Below, one piece after another: positions 25,246-33,424 of a stretch of DNA of 33,752 nt; position 1 is the stretch's first letter; each line of letters starts with the position of its first letter. Source of the stretch: Bradyrhizobium altum (GTDB lineage: Bacteria; Pseudomonadota; Alphaproteobacteria; Rhizobiales; Xanthobacteraceae); contig NZ_JACMYP010000069.1 in assembly GCF_020889705.1 (NCBI RefSeq), forward strand, positions 1-33,752, given 5' to 3'. The position numbers and the translations under genes were made by a program. The notes under the pieces are model-generated. The model was not told where the DNA came from, ran no database searches, and saw only the letters and a program-made list of their open reading frames with translations.

Positions 25246-25638
25246 TTACTCGCGAGCAAGCGCGTGAAGAGCAGCATCGATACCGGCGACGAGCTCACGA
25301 CAAGCAGGCGAAGGCATCCGGGAGAGACGATTGCGAAGAATTTCGAGACCAGCCACGGCTTGCTCGATCTCGGCACCGGCTGCGCGTTCTCGGAGCCGGT
25401 CCATTTCCCAAGCGTCGATGCGACGGGCGTTTGCATACCACAGATCCCTGGTTCTGCTGTAGGTGAAGCCCAATCGCCTCGCGGCTCGGTAGATCGCCGC
25501 CTTGACGCTGTCGCCGACGGGCCTAGGCTCGGCGCAGCGATGCACTAGGTTCCGTGCTTCATCGGTCGCGGAGCCGGAGGGCGAGCGAGGTAACGGTGGG
25601 GGCGAAACTTCAATCGTCGCATCGTAAGTTGAGTACAT
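25246..25638 (-). CDS. hypothetical island protein (130 aa)
   Basis: The chosen start MYSTYDATIEVSPPPLPRSP (ATG 25638) has AAGGAAC upstream and lies 16 nt after the previous minus-strand stop; an earlier in-frame ATG (25752) overlaps that gene and is less likely. After a Pro/Ser-rich N-terminus comes a helix-turn-helix-like stretch, GDSVKAAIYRAARRLGFTYS and RTRDLWYANARRIDAWEMDR, then a long helical C-terminus. The repeated basic helices suggest DNA binding, but no family is assigned. The stop lies 119 nt beyond a run of ten G (25114-25123) in otherwise empty sequence. Confidence 0.65.
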   Translation of the reverse strand: MYSTYDATIEVSPPPLPRSPSGSATDEARNLVHRCAEPRPVGDSVKAAIYRAARRLGFTYSRTRDLWYANARRIDAWEMDRLRERAAGAEIEQAVAGLEILRNRLSRMPSPACRELVAGIDAALHALARE

Positions 25639-25654
25639 TTGTGATGCCTGTTCC

Positions 25655-25978
25655 TTATTTCTCTCTTTCCTTCGGGACCATTGCTTCGGGAATGGTGGCC
25701 TCGGCTGTTTCTTTAATCCACTCGCCGGCTCCAACGTGGGCTTCGGCAGCATGCTGTGTCATAAAACCGTAAAGGCGGCGATCGCGGATCGCGCTAACGA
25801 GTTTTTCCAGATACTCAGCCGCTTCTGCCGCTGACAAGGCGTATTCAATGGCAGCAGTCGTGTCCAAAGGTGGCGGGTCGCTCGATTTCGGGTTGGGTTT
25901 CGCTCGAAACTCAAGTGACACAGCTACGATCATAAAATCGTCCGGATGGGGCTTGGGTCGTCCTTTTCTTTCAGCCAT
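25655..25978 (-). CDS. hypothetical island protein (107 aa)
   Basis: ATG 25978 (MAERKGRPKPHPDDFMIVAV) is preceded by GGAGA about 10 nt upstream, which decides the start over an ATG five codons earlier. The protein has a basic N-terminus, a hydrophobic strand (FMIVAVSLEF), an Ala-rich helix (TAAIEYALSAAEAAEYLEKL) and a charged C-terminus ending KEREK. No domain is recognised. It is divergent from the XRE gene at 26143, with two operator-like sites in the 164-bp gap. It is probably co-transcribed with the 130-residue protein downstream. Confidence 0.65.
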   Translation of the reverse strand: MAERKGRPKPHPDDFMIVAVSLEFRAKPNPKSSDPPPLDTTAAIEYALSAAEAAEYLEKLVSAIRDRRLYGFMTQHAAEAHVGAGEWIKETAEATIPEAMVPKEREK

Positions 25979-26078
25979 TAAGGTTGTCTCCATAAGGTCT
26001 GTTGATCACCAAGGTCGGAGTGGGCATAGCTCCGCCGTTCACTGGCAAGGCCATTGGGTTGCTCACGGATTGTTTTTT

Positions 26079-26096
26079 TGATAGAAAAGCTATTAA
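26079..26096 (+). promoter_or_regulatory. operator-like site 1 of the XRE regulator
   Basis: TGATAGAAAAGCTATTAA contains ATAG-N5-CTAT. The reverse complement of site 2 (26115-26132) reads TGATAGAATTTCTATTGA, identical at 14 of 18 positions (TGATAGAA-N3-CTATT-N-A). The two sites are inverted, with centres 36 bp apart, in the divergent promoter region. Confidence 0.6.
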
Positions 26097-26114
26097 TACA
26101 TCCGAAAACGGAAA

Positions 26115-26132
26115 TCAATAGAAATTCTATCA
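26115..26132 (-). promoter_or_regulatory. operator-like site 2 of the XRE regulator
   Basis: The site contains the perfect 13-bp palindrome ATAGAA-A-TTCTAT (26118-26130). It is the inverted partner of site 1 and ends 10 nt before the GTG start of the XRE gene, where it would overlap the promoter or ribosome-binding site. This is a typical place for an autorepressor operator. Confidence 0.6.
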
Positions 26133-26142
26133 GTGGGGCAAA

Positions 26143-26385
26143 GTGATTTCGGTTCGTCAACTCAAAGCCGCGCGCGTACTATTGGCCTGGTCGCAGGGGG
26201 ACTTGGCTCAGGCCTCGGGAATATCTGAGCCGACAATTGCTCGTCTTGAATCGGCTGACGGACCTGTAGGGGGGAGACTAGAGACGGCGGCGGCGTTGAT
26301 AGGTGCCCTCGAAAAGGCCGGCGTCGAGTTCATCCCGGAGAACGGGGGAGGGGCTGGGGTGAGACTTAAAAAAAAGAAGCGTTAG
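26143..26385 (+). CDS. XRE family helix-turn-helix regulator
   Basis: The 80-residue protein is nearly all HTH: VRQLKAARVLLAWSQGDLAQ and ASGISEPTIARLESADG form helices 1-4 of the lambda-Cro fold. ALIGALEKAGVEFIPENGG is the usual closing helix and strand of this Bradyrhizobium-type subgroup. It starts at GTG 26143, shortly after GGGG; no nearer ATG exists. The tail is very basic (LKKKKR). It probably represses its own promoter and the divergent 107-residue gene through the paired operators just upstream. Confidence 0.85.
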   Translation: MISVRQLKAARVLLAWSQGDLAQASGISEPTIARLESADGPVGGRLETAAALIGALEKAGVEFIPENGGGAGVRLKKKKR

Positions 26386-26603
26386 AAGTCGGAGCCCTCA
26401 CGTGGCGCCGCCAACGCTCCGCGTGCAGCGATGCTGATGGGGAACGCCGGGAAAGTGGGAAAGACGGAAATGTTTCAGCCGCTTTTGGCCGGGACAAAAC
26501 AGTTGTTTCTGATGAGCTTGCCGTGGAATGCGAAGGCTGGAGGGCTCGGATATGAAACGGCAGCATGGCGCTGCGTGATCGGTAAGCAGGGCGGCAGGGG
26601 AGC

Positions 26604-27364
26604 TTAGGACGCGGACCCATTAAGGCGCAGCCATAGCCTGATTGACGCGAGTTGAACGAATGCGAGGTAGTTGGCGGCGAGCCTATCGTAGCGCGTCGCC
26701 ACCCCACGACATTGTTTGATCCTGTTGAAGAACCGCTCGACCTGGTTGCGAGCACGATAGAGATAGGGGCTGAAGCAGATCGGATCGCTGCGATTGCTTT
26801 TCGGCGGGATGTTGGCCCACGCGCCCTTCTTCATGGCAAGCTCCCTGATCCAGTCCGCATCATAGCCACGGTCGGCAAGCAGCATTGACCCGGATTTCAG
26901 ACGAGACAGCAGTTTTCCGGCGAGTCGAACGTCATGGGCCTCACCCGGGCTCAGCGCCAGCCGTACCGGCAGACCATTGCTATCGACCACCGCATGGATT
27001 TTGCTCGTCAAGCCGCCGCGGGACCTTCCCATCGATTGGCGCTGGTTCCTTGTGATGCAGGCTCCATGCTGATGCACGCGGACAATGGAGGTGTGATCAT
27101 CTGGACAGCGGCATCATGGGCAGTGGCAAGCGCTTCTATGATGCGGCCCCAAACACCGGCCCGCCGCCACCTAACGAAGCGGTTGTAGCAAGCGGTGTAT
27201 GGGCCAAACGCCGTCGGCAGATCACGCCAGGGTGCTCCTGATCGGAGGGCCCAGAAGATGCCATTCAGCACCCGTCTGTCGTTCACCTGAGGAACGCCAC
27301 GCGGCTTGTTCGGCAGCATCGGCTTGATGGCGGTCCATTCATGGTCGGCGAGTTCGTAGCGCAT
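26604..27364 (-). pseudogene. IS5 family transposase, frameshift at first catalytic Asp
   Basis: Part one begins MRYELADHEWTAIKPMLPNK (ATG 27364) and reads GIFWALRSGAPWRDLP, typical of the IS5 N-terminal domain. It runs to HDAAVQM. Near 27095 the frame changes, and part two reads TSIVRVHQHGACITRNQRQS, GGLTSKIHAVVDSNGLPVRL, then LLADRGYDADW (second Asp of the DDE triad) and NQVERFFNRIKQCR (the Glu), ending at 26604. Related transposases have VQMIDTSIVRVHQHGA at the junction, so one base is missing and the first catalytic Asp codon is destroyed. Programmed frameshifting in this group is possible, but loss of the Asp codon argues for a dead copy. Confidence 0.75.
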
Positions 27365-27397
27365 GATTCGAGCCCCCAGTTCGGGAGTTTGAATCAC
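26604..27397 (-). mobile_element. IS5-family insertion sequence (IS427-like), degraded copy
   Basis: A transposase of the IS5 family occupies nearly the whole segment. The terminal inverted repeats and target duplication could not be recognised, so the ends are given by the coding limits. Sequence between 26386 and 26603 (after the XRE gene) and between 27398 and 27558 contains no gene I can support and may include the ends of the element. Confidence 0.75.
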
Positions 27398-27558
27398 GGC
27401 AGTCCGGCCAAACGCAACGCTCCTGGCCCGCTCTTGGTACGGCGCTTACGGACAGGAGCGGACATCAACCAGTCCTCAATCTCTGCCAAATGCGTCGAAA
27501 ATGACCCGGAGCGGAAGTCGCAAACCAAGATGGCCCGAAACGATACTGAAGGAAGCCG

Positions 27559-28138
27559 TCACGTCGAAAGACGAGCGATATACCGCAGTCGATCGACGTC
27601 TCGAATCTCAATCCGTCGATAGTCACAGACCAGCACCCCATCGGCTTCTAGCCGGCGGAGAACCGCGTTGACGGTTTTGCGTGTCAGTCCTGTCATTTCC
27701 CCGAGCGCTTGCTGGCTGAGTGGCAGCGCGTCAAGTCTGGAGGTTACCTCCGCTATGTCTGAAAGTCGCGCGGCAACTCTCTGAGCAGGAGGCAGAGTCA
27801 ACATGTCCGCGCCGAACCTCAAGGCGTAGCGGAGTTGGCCGTAGAGTAATTTGGCGACGGCACGCCAGATTTTGGGATTTTGTTCTGCGACGCGGCTTAG
27901 CGCTGTGTCCGAGACGGCTAGAATTTCGCACGGTGTTGGAGCTGAAGCAGTTACGAGACGCGGTCCGCCGCCGAATCTCACACTTTGCCCCACTGCGGCT
28001 CCTGGTCCAACCAGCCCAACACGCACTCGTTGGGCCAACGAGCCCAACACATGCTTGTGATGCTCCCTCCCGCTCGACTGTAACGCGAGTGACGATCCCG
28101 GATCGCGCCTCATCATAACAACAGCTCGTAGCCAACGC
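27559..28138 (-). pseudogene. Crp/Fnr family regulator, truncated and frameshifted
   Basis: The C-terminal part is intact: a cyclic-nucleotide-binding-type region (VGLVGPGAAVGQSVRFGGGP), the dimer helix (WRAVAKLLYGQLRYALR), and the winged HTH LPLSQQALGEMTGLTRKTVN then AVLRRLEADGVLV, ending at 27559. Upstream, a different frame continues the fold sensibly (EARSGIVTRVTVEREGASQA, then CVGLVGP). The VGLVGP segment is present twice because of a repeat with a 28-bp period (28003-28022 and 28031-28050), which shifts the frame. The very N-terminus is missing. The frame with the HTH could still start at ATG 28116, giving 185 residues without a complete sensor domain. Confidence 0.65.
28003..28050 (-). 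repeat. 28-bp-period direct repeat inside the Crp/Fnr remnant
   Basis: On the minus strand GTGTTGGGCTCGTTGGCCCA (28031-28050) is followed, 28 bp on, by GTGTTGGGCTGGTTGGACCA (28003-28022), identical at 18 of 20 positions. Because 28 is not a multiple of three, the copies code for the same VGLVGP peptide in two different frames. Confidence 0.75.
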
Positions 28139-28251
28139 TCAAGGTCGCTTGCTCCGCAGTCGTCGGAGCAGGCAGCACCTCCAAGAGGTCTGGTTATTAA
28201 CGCAACACCGCTGCACGGCGCTGACCGTGGCGGTAACTGTGGAGTTGTCAG

Positions 28252-28632
28252 ATGGTACGTAATCTTGTCTTGGCGGCATCCGTCGCTGCTATCGCCGCAA
28301 CATCGCTGGCTGTGCCGGCAGAAGCCCGGGCGTTCGGGGCAGTTGGCTTTCACGGCGCTGCGGTCAGGCGATTTGGTGGCGTTCACGGCTTCAGCTACGG
28401 AGCCTACCGCGGCGGCGGCGCCCATTGGGCTGGTGGATACGGCGGCGGCTATTGGGGTGGTGGCTGGGCTGGCGGCTGCTGCTACGGAGGCGCCGTTGCT
28501 GCCGGTGCGGCGGGTGCTGCAGCAGGCGTAGCGGTGGGCGCGGCAGCGACGTCAGCCTACGCTGCACCACCAGCCGTCTATGTCGCGCCGCAGCTCGTAT
28601 ACGGATCGCATGGTTATTACTACGTGCGTTGA
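28252..28632 (+). CDS. secreted Gly/Ala-rich protein of unknown function
   Basis: The 126-residue protein has a Sec signal peptide (MVRNLVLAASVAAIAATSLA, cleavage near PAEARA). The mature part is rich in Gly, Ala, Tyr and Trp (YGGGYWGGGWAGGCCYGG) and includes an alanine-rich helix-like stretch, then a Tyr-rich end (YGSHGYYYVR). Such proteins are common in Bradyrhizobium and are thought to be exported or surface-associated. GGAG lies about 10 nt before ATG 28252. The Cys pair CC could form a disulfide or bind metal. No function is known to me. Confidence 0.75.
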   Translation: MVRNLVLAASVAAIAATSLAVPAEARAFGAVGFHGAAVRRFGGVHGFSYGAYRGGGAHWAGGYGGGYWGGGWAGGCCYGGAVAAGAAGAAAGVAVGAAATSAYAAPPAVYVAPQLVYGSHGYYYVR

Positions 28633-28773
28633 TCAGCTCAACGCACGTCAGCGAGCGCCCACTTGCATGAGTTGGCTATAGCTCGTCGAACGCATCAGCA
28701 TCGCTCGTCTGCTGGAATGAAAGCTCCAGCAGACGGGCATCGACCTCCTCCCCACATCAGATCGCTACGCGTC

Positions 28774-29022
28774 ATGAGCCTCGACCCGGAAACGGTTTCT
28801 GTCTCGCGATCCATCCACAGCGAAGTGTGTGAGAGCGTTGCTACAGACGCAGTCACGATTCGTACACATGTCGCCAGCCGACTACTTGAGGCGGCACATT
28901 GCGGACAGAAGTTGAAACGAGAGCTGAAGTCCATAGGACAGGCGGCGCTCTTGGAAGCGAAAACGATCGATCGTTCATGGCAACTGTCTCACGGGAACCG
29001 ACCCTATTGCCCTGGAGTTTAA
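28774..29022 (+). CDS. possible small protein before the RND operon (82 aa)
   Basis: From ATG 28774 the product reads MSLDPETVSVSRSIHSEVCE, then SVATDAVTIRTHVASRLLEA and AHCGQKLKRELKSIGQAALL, ending 3 nt before the adaptor start. The helical, mixed composition looks protein-like, and the end-to-start spacing suits coupling. There is no Shine-Dalgarno sequence at 28774, and the frame extends upstream to 28663 without better evidence. It may be chance. If it is not a gene, the stretch 28633-29025 is simply the promoter and leader region of the efflux operon. Confidence 0.35.
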   Translation: MSLDPETVSVSRSIHSEVCESVATDAVTIRTHVASRLLEAAHCGQKLKRELKSIGQAALLEAKTIDRSWQLSHGNRPYCPGV

Positions 29023-29025
29023 CAA

Positions 29026-30231
29026 ATGAAAAGCAGAATTTCGCCGCGTTCTCCTGAACTCAGAGCTTTGGCGGGGTCAGCAGGACCGTCTTTGAGTCGG
29101 CGTAGTCTCCTCGCTTTGACTGCAGGTTCGTTACTCACAGGATGTGAGCAGAATGCGTTCGTTCCGCCGCCGCCGCCCGTCGTCGATGTCGCGCGCCCGG
29201 TTCAAAAGACCATCAAGCGCTATCTGGAGACAACGGGAAGCCTGGCTGCAATCAAGACCGTCGATCTCGTCGCGCGCGTGCAGGGCTTCCTGCAATCGAT
29301 CAACTACCGCGACGGCACCTTCGTCAAGGAAGGCACCACCTTGTTCACGATCGAGCCGCGGACCTACAAGCTCCAGCTCGAGCAGGCGCAAGCCGCGGAA
29401 ATCGGCGGGCAGGCGACGCTGAAACAGGCTGATGCCGATTTGAAGCGGCAGATGATTCTGGTCCAGAAGCAGGACGTCGCGCAGTCAACGCTCGACGTGT
29501 CGACGGCCACGCGCGACAATGCCCAGGCCAGTCGGCGGCAGGCCGAGCTCAACACCAAGATCGCCGAAATCAATTACGGCTACACCAACGTCGTTGCGCC
29601 ATTCGACGGGATTGTCAGCGCGCACCTCGTCTCGGCCGGCGAGCTCGTCGGTGTGGGGTCGCCGACGCAGTTGGCCACCATCGTGGCGCTCGATCCGATC
29701 TATGTGAATTTCAACGTCAACGAGCAGGACGTTCAGCGAATCGGCGATGAGGCGCGGCGGCGCGGCATGGCGTCGGACGAGATCAGGCGGCTGCCGGTCG
29801 AGGTCGGGCTGCAGACGGAGACCGGCTACCCGCACCAAGGCAAGCTCGATTACGTCTCGCCGACCCTCAACCAGTCGACCGGCACACTCGCGGTGCGCGG
29901 AGTATTCTCCAATCCTGAGCGCGCCCTGCTGCCAGGCTTTTACGTTCGGGTCCGCGTACCCTTCGATGAGCAGAAGAACGCGCTATTGGTGCCTGACATC
30001 GCGCTCGGCAGCGACCAGGCCGGACGCTACGTGTTGGTCGTGAACGGCGAGAACGTGGTCGAGCAGCGCAAGGTGCAGACCGGGCCGCTGGAGGGCGATC
30101 TGCGGGTCATTGAAAGCGGCCTGAAGCCGGACGATCGCGTCATTACGGCCGGGCTGTTGCGCGCAATTCCCGGCCAGAAGGTCGATCCGCGATTGCAGAT
30201 GATCGGGGCCTCCAACGCTCCAGCCAAGTAG
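29026..30231 (+). CDS. RND efflux periplasmic adaptor (membrane fusion protein)
   Basis: The 401-residue adaptor links an inner-membrane RND pump to an outer-membrane channel. The N-terminus has a twin-arginine-like SRRSLLALTAGSLLTGC with a lipobox, so C40 is the likely lipidated residue. The biotinyl-lipoyl part starts near VVDVARPVQKTIKRYLETTG, followed by a coiled-coil hairpin (QLEQAQAAEIGGQATLKQAD) and the second lipoyl half (YTNVVAPFDGIVSAHLVSAG). The beta-barrel and membrane-proximal domains follow to the end. It stands 10 nt before the pump gene. The length is normal. The transported substrate is unknown. Confidence 0.93.
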   Translation: MKSRISPRSPELRALAGSAGPSLSRRSLLALTAGSLLTGCEQNAFVPPPPPVVDVARPVQKTIKRYLETTGSLAAIKTVDLVARVQGFLQSINYRDGTFVKEGTTLFTIEPRTYKLQLEQAQAAEIGGQATLKQADADLKRQMILVQKQDVAQSTLDVSTATRDNAQASRRQAELNTKIAEINYGYTNVVAPFDGIVSAHLVSAGELVGVGSPTQLATIVALDPIYVNFNVNEQDVQRIGDEARRRGMASDEIRRLPVEVGLQTETGYPHQGKLDYVSPTLNQSTGTLAVRGVFSNPERALLPGFYVRVRVPFDEQKNALLVPDIALGSDQAGRYVLVVNGENVVEQRKVQTGPLEGDLRVIESGLKPDDRVITAGLLRAIPGQKVDPRLQMIGASNAPAK

Positions 30232-30241
30232 GAGGCGCGCC

Positions 30242-33200
30242 ATGATTTCGAAATTCTTCATCGAACGGCCGGTTCTCTCCAACGTGATCGCGATCCTGAT
30301 GATCCTGATCGGAGGCGTGGCGCTGCTTAATCTCGCCATCGCGCAATACCCGGATGTGGTGCCGCCGACCGTGCAGGTGACGACGCGATATCCTGGCGCG
30401 TCAGCAAAAACCGTAATCGACACCGTGGCGTTGCCAATCGAACAACAGGTCAACGGCGTCGAGGACATGCTCTACATGCAGTCCTACAGCGGCGCCGACG
30501 GCACCTATACACTCACCGTCACGTTCAAGTCCGGCACCGACCTTAACTTCGCGCAGGTGCTGGTGCAGAACCGGGTGTCGAGCGCGCTGTCGCAACTGCC
30601 GCAGGCGGTGCAGGACCAGGGCGTCACGGTCCAGAAGAAGTCGACCTCAATCCTCATGTTCGTGACATTGACCTCACCGAACAAGACCTATGACAGCCTG
30701 TTCCTGTCCAATTACGCGACCATCAACGTCCGCGATGAGTTATCGCGGCTGGCTGGCGTCGGCAACGTCACGGTGTTCGGCGCAGGACAGTATTCGATGC
30801 GGGTATGGCTCGATCCCAACAAGTTGCAGGCACGAGGGCTGATGCCGCATGACGTGATCCAGGCCATCCAGCAGCAGAACCAGCAGGTCACTGCCGGCCA
30901 GGTCGGCATGCCGCCGGCCCCGACGAACCAGGCGTTCCAGTACACGTTGAATGTCAGCGGCCAGCTCGACGACCCCAAGCAGTTCGAGAACATCATCGTC
31001 AAGACCGGCAATGCCGGCGATGTCACCCGGGTACGCGACGTCGGCCGGGTCGAACTCGGCGCGCAGACCTACAGCCAGATCTTCTCGCTCGACAACAAGC
31101 CCGCCATCGGCATCGGCGTGTTCCAGTCGCCTGGCGCCAACGCGCTAGAGGTCGAGAAGGCGGTCGAGAAGAAGATGGCGGAGCTGGTGAAGCAGTTCCC
31201 GCAGGACATCAGATACGATACCCCGTTCGACACCACGAAGTTCGTGCAGGCCTCGATCGACGAGGTCTACAAGACCCTCATCGAGGCCGGCTTCCTGGTG
31301 CTGGTCGTGATCCTCGTTTTCCTGCAGGACTGGCGCGCGATGTTGGTACCGGCAACCACCGTTCCGGTGACGATCATCGGCGCCTTCGCAGCGATGGCTG
31401 GGCTTGGCTTTACCATCAACTTGTCGACGCTGTTGGCGATCGTGCTCGCGATCGGCATCGTGGTCGACGACGCCATCGTCGTGGTCGAGGGCGCATCGCA
31501 CAATGTCGAGCGCGGTTTGTCTGGCCACGACGCGGCGATCAAGGCGATGGACGAACTGTTTGCGCCAATCGTCGGCATCACGCTGGTGCTGATCTCGGTG
31601 TTCCTGCCTGCAGCCTTCCTGCCAGGGCTGACCGGACGCATGTACGCGCAATTCGCGCTTGTGATCGCGGCGACCGCGCTGCTGAGCGCGGTCAACGCCG
31701 CGACGCTGAAGCCGACGCAATGCGCATTGTGGCTACGGCGTCCGCTGCCGCCCGAGCAGCGCAACTTCTTCTACCGCGGCTTCAATGCGGTCTATGATGG
31801 GGTGGAGCGCGGCTATGCCAGGCTGATCGGAAGCATCGCCGGACACGCCGGGACCTCGGTCGTCGTCGCGCTGATCCTGATCGGGCTCGCCGGCTATGGC
31901 CTGTCGCGGGTGCCGACCGGCTTCATTCCGATCGAGGACCAGGGATATCTTCTGGCCGTTGTGCAGCTGCCCGACGGCGCGGCCCTCGACCGCACTCAGC
32001 GCGTGCTCGACCAGGTCACCAAGATCGCAGGCAAGACGCCCGGCGTCGACCAGGTGGTCAGCATCGCCGGTGTCTCCGCGCTCGACAACTCGTCGAGCCT
32101 TGCCAATGCCGGTGTCGCCTATCTGATCTTGAAGGACTGGAGTTCACGCGGCCCGGGCGAGGACCTGCGCTCCCTGGTCTACGGCCTCAACGACAAGCTC
32201 GAGGCGATCCCGGAAGCGCGGATCCTGGTGATCCCGCCGCCGCCCATTCAGGGCATCGGCAATGCTGCCGGCTTTGCGATGCAGGTCGAGCTGCGCGGCG
32301 GCAGCGCCGATTACGGCAAGCTGCAGGCAGTCACCAACGCGGTCGTCGCCAACGCGCAGACGCAGAGCGCGCTGCAGCGCGTCTCGTCTTCGTTCCGCTC
32401 GATGGTGCCACAATTCGACGTCGAGGTCGACCGGACCAAGACCGAGACGTTGCATGTCACCACCGACCAGATCTTCTCGACGTTGTCGTCCTATCTTGGT
32501 GCGAGCTTCGTCAACCAGTTCACCATGTTCGGCCGCACGTTCCAGGTCTACGCCCAGGCGGGTTCGAAATCCCGTCTGACGGTGCGCGATATCGAGAACA
32601 TGATGGTGCGCAACAGCGATGGCGACATGATCCCGATCGGCACGGTGGCGAAGATCACGCCGTCGGTCGGCCCTTCTCTGATCAGCCTCTATAACCTGTA
32701 TCCGTCAGCAACGATCATCGGCCTACCGGCCCAGGGCTACAGCTCCGGTCAGTCAATGGCGCTGATGGAAGAAATCGCCAGCAAGACGCTGCCGCCAGGC
32801 ACAGGCTATGAGTGGACGGCGATGTCGTATCAGGAGAAGGCGGTCGGCGGGCAGATCTACTATGTGTTCGGTCTAGCGCTGCTGCTCATCTATCTCGTGC
32901 TCGCCGGGCAATATGAGAGCTGGTACGCGCCTATCTCGGTGATATTGGCGGTGCCGCTGTCGCTGTTGGGCCCGATGCTCGTGCTGTCAGGATTGCGGAT
33001 TGAGAACAATCTTTACACCCAGATCGGCATCATCCTCCTAATCGCGCTATCGGCGAAAAATGCGATTCTGATCGTTGAGGTGGCGCTCGAGCATCATGTG
33101 CGCGACCGCAAGCCGCTGATCGAGTCCGCGGTCGCTGCAGCGCGCGCCCGGTTCCGGCCGATTCTGATGACGTCTTTTGCCTTCGTCCTTGGCGTCGTGC

Positions 33201-33412
33201 CGCTGGTGCTTGCGACCGGAGCCGGGGCCAACGCACGCAAGTCGATCGGCATCACCGTGTTCTCCGGCATGATCGCCTCGACCTGTCTGGCCGTGCTGTT
33301 CGTTCCGGCGTTCTTCGTCGTGATCCAGCGCTTCGACAATTGGCAGAAAGCGCGGAAGGCCAAGGCGTCGGAGCCGCGGACGATACCGCAGACGCCGAGC
33401 GTGACACCCTAA
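30242..33412 (+). CDS. RND multidrug efflux pump, HAE1 (AcrB) type
   Basis: The 1056-residue inner-membrane proton antiporter is of normal AcrB length. It has TM1 at the N-terminus (ISKFFIERPVLSNVIAIL), two large periplasmic loops and 12 TM segments. Proton-relay residues are present: D409 and D410 in TM4 (GIVVDDAIVVVE) and K939 in TM10 (ALSAKNAILIVE), matching AcrB D407, D408 and K940. The HAE1-type FIPIEDQGYL segment is also clear. ATG 30242 has GGAGG 7 nt upstream. It forms an operon with the adaptor; no intact outer-membrane factor gene follows within the window. Confidence 0.96.
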   Translation: MISKFFIERPVLSNVIAILMILIGGVALLNLAIAQYPDVVPPTVQVTTRYPGASAKTVIDTVALPIEQQVNGVEDMLYMQSYSGADGTYTLTVTFKSGTDLNFAQVLVQNRVSSALSQLPQAVQDQGVTVQKKSTSILMFVTLTSPNKTYDSLFLSNYATINVRDELSRLAGVGNVTVFGAGQYSMRVWLDPNKLQARGLMPHDVIQAIQQQNQQVTAGQVGMPPAPTNQAFQYTLNVSGQLDDPKQFENIIVKTGNAGDVTRVRDVGRVELGAQTYSQIFSLDNKPAIGIGVFQSPGANALEVEKAVEKKMAELVKQFPQDIRYDTPFDTTKFVQASIDEVYKTLIEAGFLVLVVILVFLQDWRAMLVPATTVPVTIIGAFAAMAGLGFTINLSTLLAIVLAIGIVVDDAIVVVEGASHNVERGLSGHDAAIKAMDELFAPIVGITLVLISVFLPAAFLPGLTGRMYAQFALVIAATALLSAVNAATLKPTQCALWLRRPLPPEQRNFFYRGFNAVYDGVERGYARLIGSIAGHAGTSVVVALILIGLAGYGLSRVPTGFIPIEDQGYLLAVVQLPDGAALDRTQRVLDQVTKIAGKTPGVDQVVSIAGVSALDNSSSLANAGVAYLILKDWSSRGPGEDLRSLVYGLNDKLEAIPEARILVIPPPPIQGIGNAAGFAMQVELRGGSADYGKLQAVTNAVVANAQTQSALQRVSSSFRSMVPQFDVEVDRTKTETLHVTTDQIFSTLSSYLGASFVNQFTMFGRTFQVYAQAGSKSRLTVRDIENMMVRNSDGDMIPIGTVAKITPSVGPSLISLYNLYPSATIIGLPAQGYSSGQSMALMEEIASKTLPPGTGYEWTAMSYQEKAVGGQIYYVFGLALLLIYLVLAGQYESWYAPISVILAVPLSLLGPMLVLSGLRIENNLYTQIGIILLIALSAKNAILIVEVALEHHVRDRKPLIESAVAAARARFRPILMTSFAFVLGVVPLVLATGAGANARKSIGITVFSGMIASTCLAVLFVPAFFVVIQRFDNWQKARKAKASEPRTIPQTPSVTP

Positions 33413-33424
33413 AGGGAGGATCTT

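Noticed and set aside
26366..26755. 129-codon minus-strand frame after the XRE gene
   Set aside because: It overlaps the transposase end and the XRE gene, is rich in Ser/Arg, and shows no domain.
26560..27420. Terminal inverted repeats of the IS5 element
   Set aside because: I compared both flanks by eye and found no convincing matching ends, so none are annotated.
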